Below are positions 30,333-40,202 of a DNA stretch of 64,000 bases, piece by piece; position 1 is the stretch's first letter, and each line of letters starts with the position of its first letter. Location of the stretch: positions 5,456,001 through 5,520,000 of the forward strand of contig CP036296.1 of NCBI GenBank assembly GCA_007751255.1. The letters run 5' to 3'. Source of the stretch: Engelhardtia mirabilis. GTDB taxonomy: Bacteria > Planctomycetota > UBA1135 > GCA-002686595. The position numbers and the translations under genes are program-made. The notes below the pieces were generated by a model, which was given only the letters and a program-made list of their open reading frames with translations, had not been told where the DNA came from and ran no database searches.

Positions 30333-33307
30333 CGCGCGCGCAGTGCCAACGCCGTGGCGATGACCGCGGCCAGGGCCGTCAGGGCCAGACCGACGCTCAA
30401 GCTGCGCGGCTGGTAGCTGAAACGCACCAGTCGATCGCCGGCGCGCAGCCGAACCCCGCGGAAGATCGCGTCGACACGTTCGATCTCGCGCTCCTCCCCG
30501 TCGACTTCGCAGGTCCAGCCGGGGAAGAACTGGTCGGTCAACACCAGCAGTCCGTCGCCGTCGAGCTCGACCTCCACGTCGACCCCGTTGTTGGAGCTGG
30601 CGACGATCTGCGCGCGCGCGAGGCGAGCCGGCTCGTTCGGTACCCAATCGCCCTCGTAGATGGCCGTGGTGCGGGGGTCCCAGCCCGCGCCGCCGGCGGC
30701 GTCGAAGACCTCCGGTCGGATCGTGCTCGTGGCCACGAAGGCGCGCGGGAAGGGTTCGCGCGCGCGGTAGACGAAGGCCTCGGCGAACTGCGGCGCGCCC
30801 TCGCGCGGGCCGGCCACCAGCTCCCAGCCGGGATGCTCGAGCGGTGCGCCAAGCACCAGGTGCCCCACCCCGAGCAGCGCCCAAGCGGCTGAGTCCAGGT
30901 CGACCCCGCGCGCGTTCCAGGCGAGCAGCGCGTTCAGACCCGGCCGCATGGCGAAGTAGCGGTAGGCGTTGTACTCGGCCGGATCCATGCCGTCGTAGCC
31001 GTCCAGCGCACGCAGACCGCGCACCAGGCCCGTGTCGGGCACGAGCACGCCCGGATCGCCGAAGAAGCGCGACTGGCCCTGGGCGGCGAGCACGATGCGC
31101 TCGGTAGCCGTGGGCGGAAAGAGCTCCGCCGCCGGAACGACGGGGTTCACGCCCCGCGAGAACCACAGGCCGTGGGCGGCGGCGAGGGCTGGCACGAGCC
31201 AGGTCAGGCGACGCGGCAGGGGGATCAGAACCAGGAGCACCGCCAGGCCAATGAAGATCCAACTCGCCGGCCGGGCCGACCAGGGGCGCGTGACCTCGCT
31301 GACCGAGGCGAGTCGCACCTGGGCCGCGGTGGCCGAGCCGGGCAGGTACACGTGGGCCTCGAAGCGCCAGTAGCCCACCTCCAGTCGATTGACCTGCAGG
31401 TAGTTGGAGCGGAACCAACGCGCACCCGTGGGCGCGGCCGCCACGGCGGCGGGATCGCGTTGGAGCGCGACGCTCGAGGCTTCGGAGAAGAGCTCGGTCG
31501 GCACCTCGAGGGCCGCACCCGCGGTCTGGTCCTGGGGCGCGGCGACGATCGATATGCGCTCTACCGGAAGACCAGGGGCGATCCAGCCCTCGAGCCAGGT
31601 ACCCGTGCGAGCCAGGCGCTCGTCCGGCGTGACCACGAAGGTGAGTTGCGAATCGGACTCGGGTCCGATGCGGTTCTGCCCGGACAGGGGCGCGGACGCC
31701 GCGGGCCGGCCCACGACCGCGGCCAGGGCCAGCGCCAACACCACTGCTGCCCGTCGCGCACGAGCCGGCGCCTGGTCCAGGGCCGAGCCGGCCGCGAGCG
31801 AGAGGGCCAGGGCGCTGACCGCTGCAAGCCGCACCGTTGCTCCCAAGCCCACCACCGGCAGGGTTCGCTTGAGTTCCAACAGGCCGGGAACCCGCAGCAC
31901 CAGGGCCAGGGCCCCGAAGCCCAGGCACAGGCACAGCCCCCGTCGGCGCATGGCTCCGCGCGGCGAGAAGAGCGCGGCCAGGGCCGAGAGCAGCACCAGG
32001 GCGGGCAGCCAACTGCTGGCCTCCTCGGTGTAGGCCCGCGGCCCGATCCACCCGGCGAGGCCGTCGCCGGGCCGCCCGAAGCGGTCCGGGACGAGCGCCA
32101 GGAGCGCCGTGGCCGGCAGGCCGCTGTCGCGCAACAGGACCGCGCCCACGACGACCAGCGCCATGCCCGCCGCCGCGCGCCACATGGCGGTGACGTCGGT
32201 CGCCGCCCCGACCACAATCCGGCGCAGCCAAGCGATACCGCCCACGAGCAACCCGACTGCCAGCAGCGGCACGAGTTCGATCGACCCCCGCTCCACCGAC
32301 GCCTCGCGCACCTCCTGGGCGCCCGAGCGCGACAGGTACTCGACGAACGGCAGCAGCACCGGCGCCGCCGCGAGGGAACCCAGGGCCAGTCCGCCCAGGG
32401 CGTGGAGCCCGGCGCGCCGGTCCTCGCGCAGGACGGCGAGGGCCCAGATGCCGGCGGCGGCGCCCACGTAGAAGGCCGTCTCCGGGTGTCCGCCCGCGAT
32501 GGCTCCGAGCATCGCCGCGGCCGTGCCCAGACAGGCGCGCACCGGACGGGGACCGCGCGTGCCCTCGACGCCCAGCAGCACCCAGGGCAGAAAGGGCGTC
32601 ACGTGGCCGAGGCTGTGGTTGAGCCACAACACGAGGTAGCCCGAGAGACCGAAGCCCACCGCCGCCAGGGCGGCCCCTGTCCAGCGCAGCCCGAGCACGC
32701 GCGCGAGCAGGTAGGCGCCCAGTCCCGCCAGGGCCAGCCGCGCCCAGGCCAAGAGGTCGATCGCGGCGTGGAAGCCCCGGGGTCCGCCCACGGCCTCGGC
32801 CAAAGCGAGGGCCGCCACCTGGGGATCGAGCACCCCCGCCTGGGGATTGCCCACCGCCGGCGCGCCGCAATAGACCAGCGGGCACCAAAGGGGCGCGTCC
32901 CCGGCCAGCCAGGAGCGCACGACCCAGCGATGGAAAGGATAGAAGACCAGCCCCTGGTCGGAGAGCTCCGGATTGCGCGGCCGCGTCAGGCTCGGGCCCG
33001 CGCCCGACGCGGACTCCGACGCCTCGACCGCCTGCCTCCACGGAGCCACCGCCGAGCCCGTGTCCACCGCCATGGCCACGGCATCCCCACCGGCCAAGAG
33101 ACCCCCCCGCAACGGCCAGGCCGAAACGAGCAGGCAGGCGAGCACCGCGAGCAGGATCTCACGGGCGCGGAGAGGGGGCGGTGCAGGCAGGGCGGAGATG
33201 GGGGCTGGCCGGGCGAGCGGGCTCTCGCCAACTCGCTCCTGGGTCGGGTTTTCGGGCGATAGAGCGTAACCACCCGGCCCCGCGGACGGTCTTCTTCGGG
33301 TGCCCAC
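30299..33307 (-). CDS. YfhO-like polytopic membrane protein
   Basis: About 1002 residues from GTG 33307, with around a dozen hydrophobic segments and large extracytoplasmic loops. The N-terminal half has DQGLVFYPFHRWVVRSWLAG and GFGLSGYLVLWLNHSLGHVT. The C-terminus reads LLVLTDQFFPGWTCEVDGEE, FRGVRLRAGDRLVRFSYQPR and a final helix. This combination is characteristic of YfhO (PF09586), which in Gram-positive bacteria is linked to glycosylation of lipoteichoic acid. A related glycosyl-transfer role on a surface glycan is inference, supported by the GT2 genes next door. No ATG fits before the first membrane helix, so the start is uncertain. The gene ends inside the 3' end of the convergent lipoprotein gene. 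Confidence 0.75.
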   Translation of the reverse strand: MGTRRRPSAGPGGYALSPENPTQERVGESPLARPAPISALPAPPPLRAREILLAVLACLLVSAWPLRGGLLAGGDAVAMAVDTGSAVAPWRQAVEASESASGAGPSLTRPRNPELSDQGLVFYPFHRWVVRSWLAGDAPLWCPLVYCGAPAVGNPQAGVLDPQVAALALAEAVGGPRGFHAAIDLLAWARLALAGLGAYLLARVLGLRWTGAALAAVGFGLSGYLVLWLNHSLGHVTPFLPWVLLGVEGTRGPRPVRACLGTAAAMLGAIAGGHPETAFYVGAAAGIWALAVLREDRRAGLHALGGLALGSLAAAPVLLPFVEYLSRSGAQEVREASVERGSIELVPLLAVGLLVGGIAWLRRIVVGAATDVTAMWRAAAGMALVVVGAVLLRDSGLPATALLALVPDRFGRPGDGLAGWIGPRAYTEEASSWLPALVLLSALAALFSPRGAMRRRGLCLCLGFGALALVLRVPGLLELKRTLPVVGLGATVRLAAVSALALSLAAGSALDQAPARARRAAVVLALALAAVVGRPAASAPLSGQNRIGPESDSQLTFVVTPDERLARTGTWLEGWIAPGLPVERISIVAAPQDQTAGAALEVPTELFSEASSVALQRDPAAVAAAPTGARWFRSNYLQVNRLEVGYWRFEAHVYLPGSATAAQVRLASVSEVTRPWSARPASWIFIGLAVLLVLIPLPRRLTWLVPALAAAHGLWFSRGVNPVVPAAELFPPTATERIVLAAQGQSRFFGDPGVLVPDTGLVRGLRALDGYDGMDPAEYNAYRYFAMRPGLNALLAWNARGVDLDSAAWALLGVGHLVLGAPLEHPGWELVAGPREGAPQFAEAFVYRAREPFPRAFVATSTIRPEVFDAAGGAGWDPRTTAIYEGDWVPNEPARLARAQIVASSNNGVDVEVELDGDGLLVLTDQFFPGWTCEVDGEEREIERVDAIFRGVRLRAGDRLVRFSYQPRSLSVGLALTALAAVIATALALRARYGAAGSSNSG

Positions 33308-33898
33308 CCGGGCGGGTGGGGGCGGTGGCTGGACAGGAGCTGCGGGGCGGAACCCGCGCGACTGGGGATGAGGACCGGGCCGGTGAAGAGGATCGTCGGA
33401 GCGGGCCGGCGGAGCCGAACGGCGGGACCGGCCAGCGGGGGCCGGCGAGGGGGGGCGGGGCGGCGGGACCGAACGGCGGAGCGGCACTTGCGGACCTGGA
33501 CCGTAGGTCGGATCAGCCGTCGGATCTGCCGGTCGGGGCCGGCAGAGCTGAATCCGCGGAGCCGGGCTGCGGCACGGCACCCTCGAGAAGTGACCGCACC
33601 TTCGAGAAGTAGCCGCGGAGCGAGCGCAGCCGGAGGGACGCGCTGGATCAGCACCTCCCGACGGTCGGACGCCGCTCGATCGGTCTCGCGATCCACCACG
33701 GCTGGATCGAGGCGAGTCCGGCGCGACCGCGGAGGACGGTCGCAACACTCGAGCGCCGGGGACGCAACGCACCGGTCGACGAAAGCTCCAGTCGCCTCCG
33801 TCCGATGCAGGTCTGGTGTCCGCCCTCCGCGCGCGCGCGACGGAAACGCATCAACCGGGGCCGACGCCGGTGCCTCGGGCGGGCAGACTATCGGGGTC
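33308..33898. other. Divergent intergenic region
   Basis: It separates the leftward YfhO-like gene from the rightward glycosyltransferase and must hold promoters for both. Open frames here are Arg/Gly/Ser-rich without motifs. GACTAT at 33886-33891 lies 7 nt before ATG 33899 and could be a -10 element. Short runs of GGCGGGACCG/GGCCGGC-like sequence around 33390-33480 are low-complexity, not ordered repeats. Confidence 0.4.
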
Positions 33899-34765
33899 AT
33901 GGCCGCCCAGGAGTCCGATGCCAGCGACGGCAACCCCGCCACGACCCCCTCTGCGGGGGGCGGTGCAGCCCGTGGGGCCGGTCCCTCGCGGGCACGACTG
34001 CGCGCGGTGCCGGCTGACGGCGAAGCGGCGCCCGATCCCGCCGAGCCGGCCCTGAGCGTGGTCCTGCCGATCTACCAGGAAGAGCCCGTGCTGGACGGCA
34101 CGCTGACCGCCCTGGTGGCCTTCCTCGAGGACCTCGGTCGCAGCTTCGAGATCGTCGGGGTCGACGATGGCTCGCGCGATCGGTCCCTCGAGATCCTGCG
34201 GCGCTGGGCCGCGCGCGACCATCGCATTCGCGCGGAGGCGCTGCCCGTCAACCGCGGCAAGGGCGCAGCGGTGCGGGCCGGCGTGCTCGCCAGCCGCGGG
34301 CGGGCGGTGCTCTTCATGGACGCCGACCTCTCCACGCCGCTGGAGGAGATGCACGGCTTCCTCGGGGCGCTCGACTCCGGCTACGACGTGGTGCTCGGCA
34401 ACCGCCGCGCGCCGGGGTCGAACATCGAGCGCCACCAACCGTGGATCCGCGAACTCTTGGGCAAGGGCTTCACCTTCGTGACGCGCCACCTGCTCGCGCC
34501 GGGAGTCCAGGACTTCACCTGTGGCTTCAAGGCCTTCAGGCGCGAGGCAGCCGAGCAGATCTTCGAGCGCTCGACCCTCGACGGCTGGGCCTTCGACGCC
34601 GAGCTGGTCGTGATCGCGAGCGCCAAGGGCTACAAGCTGGCCCAGGTCCCCGTGCGTTGGAGACACGACGACGACACCAAGGTCCGTCTCCTGCACGCGG
34701 TGTTCGGCTCGGCGCGCGAGCTGGTCGTGATCTTCTGGCGACGCCTGCGCGGCGAATACCGCTGA
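33899..34765 (+). CDS. GT2 glycosyltransferase, dolichyl-phosphate glucosyl/mannosyltransferase-like
   Basis: The protein has 288 residues. A Pro/Ala-rich lead of about 50 residues precedes the GT-A fold, LSVVLPIYQEEPVLDGTLTA. Sugar-nucleotide motifs are GVDDGSRDRSLEIL and VLFMDADLSTPLEEM (D-x-D). GYDVVLGNRRAPGSNIERHQ, DFTCGFKAFRREAAEQIF and WAFDAELVVIASAKGY are typical of the dolichyl-phosphate beta-glucosyltransferase group. No membrane helices are obvious, so it is probably cytoplasmic and charges polyprenyl phosphate with a sugar. That would supply YfhO- or ligase-type enzymes; this link is inference. The next glycosyltransferase starts 19 bp after the stop. Confidence 0.82.
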   Translation: MAAQESDASDGNPATTPSAGGGAARGAGPSRARLRAVPADGEAAPDPAEPALSVVLPIYQEEPVLDGTLTALVAFLEDLGRSFEIVGVDDGSRDRSLEILRRWAARDHRIRAEALPVNRGKGAAVRAGVLASRGRAVLFMDADLSTPLEEMHGFLGALDSGYDVVLGNRRAPGSNIERHQPWIRELLGKGFTFVTRHLLAPGVQDFTCGFKAFRREAAEQIFERSTLDGWAFDAELVVIASAKGYKLAQVPVRWRHDDDTKVRLLHAVFGSARELVVIFWRRLRGEYR

Positions 34766-34784
34766 ACCCTCCCCGCCCCGCCCC

Positions 34785-35510
34785 ATGTTCCGCGGACACC
34801 GAGTAACCGTCGTGGTGCCGGCCTACAACGAGGAGGCGACCATCGCCGAGGTCGTGGCTGAGTTCCTGGCGCCCGAGTGCGTCGATCGGGTCCTGGTCGT
34901 CGACAACAACAGCCGCGACCGCACGGCCCAGCTCGCGGCGTCCGCCGGAGCCGACGTCATCGCGGAATCGGCGCCTGGCTACGGCTGCGCGATCCGTGCG
35001 GGGCTCGACCACTCCGTCGAATGCAGCGCCGACATCCTGGTGATCACCGAGGCCGACGGCTCCTTCCGCGGGGAGGACGTGTGGAAGTTGCTCTACTACC
35101 TGGTCGACTGCCAGATGGTGCTGGGCACGCGCACGACGCGGCAGATGGTCGAGCAGGGCGCGAACATGGACAAGAAGCTGCGTTGGGGCAACGTGGCCAT
35201 GGCCAAGCTGCTGGAGCTGTTCTGGTACCTGCCGCACGAGCCGCGCCTGACCGACGTGGGCTGCACCTTCCGCGCCCTGTGGGCGGACTCGTGGCGCTCG
35301 ATTCGGGCCGGGACCCGTGAACCGGGGCCCTCCTTCAGCCCCGAGATGATCTGCGCCGCCTACCAGCGCGGGATGCGCGTGATCGAGGTTCCGGTGCACT
35401 ACGGCGCGCGCTTGGGCGGCGAGTCCAAGCACTCGGCCTCCCTGGCGAAGGTCTCCAAGACTGCCCTTGGCATGTTCAAGGCGATCTGCCGCAAGCGCTT
35501 CAGGGGTTGA
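34785..35510 (+). CDS. GT2 family glycosyltransferase
   Basis: The protein has 241 residues. VTVVVPAYNEEATIAEVVAE opens a GT-A fold. DRVLVVDNNSRDRTAQLAAS and DILVITEADGSFRGEDVWKL carry the nucleotide- and metal-binding acids. The region RLTDVGCTFRALWADSW followed by PSFSPEMICAAYQRGMRVIE resembles polyprenyl-phosphate sugar transferases and cell-wall GT2 enzymes. The protein is soluble-looking. It is probably co-transcribed with the preceding glycosyltransferase. Sugar and acceptor are unknown. Confidence 0.8.
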   Translation: MFRGHRVTVVVPAYNEEATIAEVVAEFLAPECVDRVLVVDNNSRDRTAQLAASAGADVIAESAPGYGCAIRAGLDHSVECSADILVITEADGSFRGEDVWKLLYYLVDCQMVLGTRTTRQMVEQGANMDKKLRWGNVAMAKLLELFWYLPHEPRLTDVGCTFRALWADSWRSIRAGTREPGPSFSPEMICAAYQRGMRVIEVPVHYGARLGGESKHSASLAKVSKTALGMFKAICRKRFRG

Positions 35511-35814
35511 GGGGCGCAGGCCGACGGAGACCCTCGGCCGGCTCGCCACTGGAAGCCGAAGTCCTGCGCATCCCCCGGACCCCGGTCGTCGCCCCGGAAT
35601 CGGATGACGGGTAAGGGAAGTGCACGGGCGGCAGCCGAGTCCGGGCCGAGACCGGGGCCAGGCCCGGCACACTTGACGCCTCTCTTACGACGGCCACACT
35701 GGTCCGACCAGCGGGACAGTCGGAGCCCGTGCTAGGCTCCGTTCTGACCCGTCCCATCGCCTGTCACGCCGTCTCACATGCCCCCGCGCCGGAGCGGCTG
35801 TCACCGGGATACAC
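35511..35814. other. Intergenic region before the two-component genes
   Basis: A short stem (35519-35524 with 35534-35539) could end the glycosyltransferase transcript. TTGACG (35673-35678) and a TAGGCT hexamer (35733-35738) are possible promoter pieces for the response regulator, but they are not at standard spacing from each other. No gene is seen. Confidence 0.35.
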
Positions 35815-36534
35815 ATGACCGACACGACCAATGCCACGACGACCACCACCGGTCGCATCCTCATTGTCGAGGACGAGAAGGCCCTGGCCCTTGGGCTGCG
35901 TGACGCGCTCGCCCACTCCGGACACGAAGTCGAGATCTGTCACGACGGACTGACTGCCCTCGAGCAGCTCGCGAAGGCCGACTACGACCTGATGGTCCTC
36001 GACCTGATGCTGCCCGGAAAGAGCGGGCTCGACGTGCTGCGTGAGCTGCGCGACCGGGACTCGGACGTGCGCGTTCTGATCCTCACGGCCCTGGCCGACG
36101 AGGAGAGCCTGCTGATGGGTTTCCAGTTGGGCGCGGACGACTACGTCGCCAAGCCCTTCTCGGCCCGCGAGCTGGTGGCCCGCATCGAGGCCCAGTTCCG
36201 ACGCCGGCAGATGGACCGCTCGCCGCCGAAACAGCTCGATCTGGCCGAGGGCATCACGGTCGACCTGTCGCGCCTGGAGGTCCATCGCGACGGCGAGATC
36301 GTGGCGCTCACGCCGCGCGAGGGTGACATCCTCGAGTACCTGATCCGCAACCACGAGCGCGTGGTGACCCGCGAGGACCTCCTGCTGCACGTGTGGCACT
36401 ACCAGAACGCCAACGTGGAGACGCGCACGGTCGACATCCACATCGTCGGCCTGCGCCGCAAGGTGGAGCCCGATCCGGCCAAGCCGAGCCTGATCCAGAC
36501 GGTCCGCGGCCGCGGCTACCGCTGGCATTCGTGA
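35815..36534 (+). CDS. OmpR/PhoB-family response regulator
   Basis: The protein has 239 residues. The receiver domain (about 16-130) has ILIVEDEKALALGLRDALAH, the phosphoacceptor Asp63 in MVLDLMLPGKSGLD, the switch threonine in VLILTALADEESL and the lysine in DDYVAKPFSARELVARI. The C-terminal winged helix (about 145-239) has ALTPREGDILEYLIRNHERV and a closing IQTVRGRGYRW. It is followed by a histidine kinase after 149 bp, so the two form a pair. The signal and targets are unknown; position inside a glycan gene region suggests an envelope role. Confidence 0.93.
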   Translation: MTDTTNATTTTTGRILIVEDEKALALGLRDALAHSGHEVEICHDGLTALEQLAKADYDLMVLDLMLPGKSGLDVLRELRDRDSDVRVLILTALADEESLLMGFQLGADDYVAKPFSARELVARIEAQFRRRQMDRSPPKQLDLAEGITVDLSRLEVHRDGEIVALTPREGDILEYLIRNHERVVTREDLLLHVWHYQNANVETRTVDIHIVGLRRKVEPDPAKPSLIQTVRGRGYRWHS

Positions 36535-36683
36535 GGCTCCGCGGGGCATTCGAGGAGATCCTCCCCTGACATCGCGAGCAGCGCAGACCGGAGCCCACGA
36601 GCGCGTGGGTTCGCTGGACGGCGAGCACGCGAATCCAGGCTCACTCCGACGAGGGTCAGCAAACCGTATGTCCCTTGGTTGAC

Positions 36684-38552
36684 ATGCGAACTCCGAGTGC
36701 CTCGCGGCGTGCGCCGTACCTGCTGGGGGCCGTCACCTTCGCCGCCGTGGGAGGCCTGGCGTTGGTGCTCGGCGTGGCACTGGCCCGCTTTCACCGCGCC
36801 GACGTCGCGGCCGCGCGCCAGCACCCGATCGACGTCGCCAGGACCATCCGCGAGGAGTGGGGCGCACGCTTTCACGCTGCCCTCGCCCGGGAGCAGGCCC
36901 GCAGTCCTTTCGTGTTCGCGCCCGAGGTCCTGGCGCCGGTAGATCCCGACCACGCGATCGAACAGGACATCAGCCCCCTGGACTCGGCCGTCGGCGAGCC
37001 GGGGATCCTCGCCTATTTCGGCGAGGAGTTCCTGTCGCGCGACGTCGACGCCACCGCGCCGCGGTACTTCTTGGCGTCGCCGCACAGTGCGCCGAGTCGT
37101 CTGTCGGGCCTGCAGGCGGTCGCTGCCGGGCTGGTGTGGCGTTGGGCCAGCGCCAGCCCCGAGAGTCGCAAGCTCAACATGTCCCCCATGTCCGAGCACT
37201 CCGAGCGTGTGGTCGACGTGGCGACCTTCCTGGGCCAGAGCGGGCGGGCCGATGCGCGACAGATGCTGAGCGAACTCGAGCGGGCACGCAAGTCGACCTC
37301 GGGCGCAGGACTCACCAGCGGGCGCCTGATCCTGCGCCGCGGCCCTTCTCGCCTCGAGCTGCTGCCCAGCTCCGACGATGATTGGTACCCGACCTGCTGG
37401 TGGCAGATCAGGATCCGGCCCCCCGTGGGCGCGAGCGAGGGCCTCTCCGGCTTGAACGAACTGCGCAGCGCACTCACGCCGGACGGCGTCGATTTAATCC
37501 AAGGCGTGCTCTTCGACCTCGACTGGTGGGTCACCGACGGCCTCCTCGCCGTGTCCGAAGGGCTGTTGGACGAGGACGAGTCCCTACGCTTCGCGCCGGC
37601 CGAGCTGCCCGAGGACTCGGTTCACCAGGAACTCGACCTGCTGGCCGCGATGGACTGCGAGCGTCCGCCCGATGCCGCACCGGACACCGGCCGCGTGACC
37701 CTGGTCCGCGACCTCGGCCCGATGCGGCGAGCCCATCGGACCCAATGGACGCTGTACGCGGCCGGTCTCCTGGGAACTCTCGGGCTGGTCGGAGCCGTGA
37801 TCGTGCCGACCACCCGCCGGCTCCAGCGCGACCTGCGCCGCGCCCAACGGACGGGGGACTTCGTGGCGGCCGTGACCCACGAGCTGCGGACTCCGATCTC
37901 GACCATCGCCCTGCATATCGAGATGCTGCTGGACGGCTGGGTCGAGGATCCGGATACCCGCGCCGAGTACTACCGGCGCATCGACGCCGAGACGGCGCGC
38001 CTGGCGCGGCTGGTCGAGCGGATCCTGGAGCAGAGTCGCCTGACCCGTGGCCGAACCGAAGCGCCGGGCACCGAGCCGGAGCCGGGCGACCTGTCCGAGG
38101 CGGTGCGGCGGCAGGTCTCGAGCCTCGAGGCGGGGGCGCCCGCCGGTGTGCCCGACCTCACCTTCGAGTTGGCCCAGGACCTGCCCGCCGTTCTGCTCAG
38201 CGATGAGGCGGTCGAGAGCGTGGTCACGAACCTGGTCGAGAACGCCCGCAAGTACGCGCCCTTCGACCCTGCGCTCGGCCCGCAGGGCCGCATCCTGGTC
38301 CGAACCAAGCATCAGGCGGGCGCCGTGGTGCTGGAGGTCTCCGACCGCGGCCCCGGGATCCCCGCCGGCGAGCAGGAGCGGATCTTCGAGGCCTTCTACC
38401 GCGTGGGGTCGGAGGCCACCCGCACGACGACCGGAACTGGCTTGGGCCTGCACCTGGTGGACCTCCAGGTTCGCAGTTTGGGTGGGCGCGTCGAAGCCCT
38501 CCCGCGCGAGGGCGGCGGCGCGGTCCTGCGCGTCACGCTCCCCGCCGTGTGA
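36684..38552 (+). CDS. Membrane sensor histidine kinase
   Basis: The protein has 622 residues. TM1 is at about 12-33 and TM2 at about 356-376 (LYAAGLLGTLGLVGAVIVPT). They enclose a large periplasmic sensor of roughly 320 residues that I do not recognise. The kinase core has FVAAVTHELRTPISTIALH with His399, NLVENARKYAPF (N box), VSDRGPGIPAGEQERIFEAF (G1/F) and TGTGLGLHLVDL (G2). There is no clear HAMP domain; a short helical linker follows TM2. I chose ATG 36684; a TTG at 36675 is in frame three codons upstream. It probably phosphorylates the adjacent OmpR-type regulator. Confidence 0.9.
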   Translation: MRTPSASRRAPYLLGAVTFAAVGGLALVLGVALARFHRADVAAARQHPIDVARTIREEWGARFHAALAREQARSPFVFAPEVLAPVDPDHAIEQDISPLDSAVGEPGILAYFGEEFLSRDVDATAPRYFLASPHSAPSRLSGLQAVAAGLVWRWASASPESRKLNMSPMSEHSERVVDVATFLGQSGRADARQMLSELERARKSTSGAGLTSGRLILRRGPSRLELLPSSDDDWYPTCWWQIRIRPPVGASEGLSGLNELRSALTPDGVDLIQGVLFDLDWWVTDGLLAVSEGLLDEDESLRFAPAELPEDSVHQELDLLAAMDCERPPDAAPDTGRVTLVRDLGPMRRAHRTQWTLYAAGLLGTLGLVGAVIVPTTRRLQRDLRRAQRTGDFVAAVTHELRTPISTIALHIEMLLDGWVEDPDTRAEYYRRIDAETARLARLVERILEQSRLTRGRTEAPGTEPEPGDLSEAVRRQVSSLEAGAPAGVPDLTFELAQDLPAVLLSDEAVESVVTNLVENARKYAPFDPALGPQGRILVRTKHQAGAVVLEVSDRGPGIPAGEQERIFEAFYRVGSEATRTTTGTGLGLHLVDLQVRSLGGRVEALPREGGGAVLRVTLPAV

Positions 38553-38798
38553 ATCCGGCGCAAGGGCTCCCCCGCACGGTAGACTTGTGCGCTCGCCACG
38601 GGCTTCTGCCCCCCCCCCGCCGGCCTCAATCGCTTCGGGAGTCCGAAGCATGTCTCCGGGAGCCCCAAGGCAGCCCCGCGCGGCCGCGCCCCCTGGCGCG
38701 CGCCGCACGCACGTCCCCGATGGGCCAGCACCACCGGGGGGGGCCGCCCTGGCGGGGCGCACTCCACCCCCTCGACTCTCCCCCAGCTCCTCGCCCCG

Positions 38799-40202
38799 AT
38801 GCACGTCGTTGTCCTCGGCGCCGGCCTTGCCGGCCTCGCCACCGCCTTTGAACTCAGCAAGGTGGGCATCAAGTGCACGGTCGTCGAACGTGACGACTTC
38901 GCAGGCGGCATGGCTTGCAGTTGGGAGAAGAACGGCTTCTGGCTCGACCACGGCCCGCACCGCTTCCACAGCCGTGACGAGGAGCTGATCCAGCACATCT
39001 ACGAGGTGCTCGACAACGAGGTCGTGATCCGCGACCGCATGTCGCGCATCTACATGCAGGGCAAGTTCTTCGACTACCCGCTCAAGGCGATGAACGTCTT
39101 GAAGAGCCTGCCGCCGACGCTCTTGGTCAAGGCCATCGCGGACTACATGTGGATCCGGCTGCGTCAGGTCTTCAAGCCGATCCCGGACGACAACTTCGAG
39201 AACTGGGTGCTCAAGCGCTTCGGGCGCACGCTCTACGAGATGTTCTTCGGCACCTACACGTCCAAGGCGTGGAAGATGCCCTGCACCGAGATCAGCGCCG
39301 ACTGGGCCAGCCAGCGCATCAGCCAGGCCAACCTGTTCGACACGATCAAGAAGACCCTCAACCCGCCGCGCGAGGGCGAGGTGCGCTCGCTCGTGAGCGA
39401 GTTCTGGTACCCGGCCAACGGCGGCATCGGTCAGATCGGTCGCAAGTACGCCGAGAAGATCCGCGAGATGGGCAACGAGGTCGCGCTCGAGACGCCCGTG
39501 GAGCGCATCGAGGTCGAGGACGGCGTGGCCAAGCGCGTCATCTGCCGCCAGGCCGACGGCAGCGAGCGCACGATCGAGTGCGACGAGATCGTCAACACCA
39601 TCCCCCTCTCGCGCCTGCTCGAGTGCATGCGTCCGGAGATCGGGCCCGACGTCGTCGACGCCATCTCGAAGCTGCGCTACATCGGCATCGTCTTCGTCTA
39701 CCTCGAGATCGACGAGCCGACGGTCTCGCCCGACCACTGGGTCTACCTGCCCGAGAAGCACCTCACGATCCACCGCATCAGCGAGTTCAAGAACTTCTCG
39801 GACGCCTCGGCGCCGGGCGACAAGACCGTGGTGTGCTGCGAGATCACCTGCAACGTCGGTGACGAGGACTGGAACATGGACCTCGAGCAGGGTGCCAAGG
39901 TCGCGATCGACGACCTGGTCACGGTCGGCCTGCTCAAGCCGGGCACGGCGCGCGGGATCGATCTGCACAAGCTGCCCTACGCTTACCCGGTCTACGACCT
40001 GACCTACAAAGAGAACCTCGACACGCTCAAGAAGGCGGTCAAGCAGGTCAAGAACATCCGCACCACCGGGCGCCAGGGGTTGTACCGCTACAACAACATG
40101 GACCACTCCATCGCCATGGGCCGCCGCACGGCGAAGACGGTGGCGAAGGGGGTCGATGCGCGCGCCGACGAGGTTGCGGCCGGCCAGGAGTACTTCGGTT
40201 GA
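38799..40202 (+). CDS. FAD-dependent oxidoreductase, UDP-galactopyranose mutase/amine-oxidase type
   Basis: The protein has 467 residues. VVVLGAGLAGLATAFELSKV starts with the GxGxxG FAD fold, followed by VVERDDFAGGMACSWEKNGF and the substrate-side FWLDHGPHRFHSRDEEL. SEFWYPANGGIGQIGRKYAE resembles the protoporphyrinogen oxidase family. GRQGLYRYNNMDHSIAMG near the C-terminus resembles UDP-galactopyranose-mutase-like flavoproteins found with glycosyltransferases. The enzyme may isomerise or oxidise an activated sugar or a lipid carrier; the reaction is not certain. The stop overlaps the next TTG start as TTGA. The 246 bp upstream contain a TAGACT hexamer at 38580-38585 and a run of about ten C residues near 38609. 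Confidence 0.75.
   Translation: MHVVVLGAGLAGLATAFELSKVGIKCTVVERDDFAGGMACSWEKNGFWLDHGPHRFHSRDEELIQHIYEVLDNEVVIRDRMSRIYMQGKFFDYPLKAMNVLKSLPPTLLVKAIADYMWIRLRQVFKPIPDDNFENWVLKRFGRTLYEMFFGTYTSKAWKMPCTEISADWASQRISQANLFDTIKKTLNPPREGEVRSLVSEFWYPANGGIGQIGRKYAEKIREMGNEVALETPVERIEVEDGVAKRVICRQADGSERTIECDEIVNTIPLSRLLECMRPEIGPDVVDAISKLRYIGIVFVYLEIDEPTVSPDHWVYLPEKHLTIHRISEFKNFSDASAPGDKTVVCCEITCNVGDEDWNMDLEQGAKVAIDDLVTVGLLKPGTARGIDLHKLPYAYPVYDLTYKENLDTLKKAVKQVKNIRTTGRQGLYRYNNMDHSIAMGRRTAKTVAKGVDARADEVAAGQEYFG

Noticed and set aside
38600-38625. Run of about ten C residues as a phase-variation tract
   Set aside because: It lies about 180 bp upstream of the FAD gene, outside any coding frame and not between likely promoter boxes.
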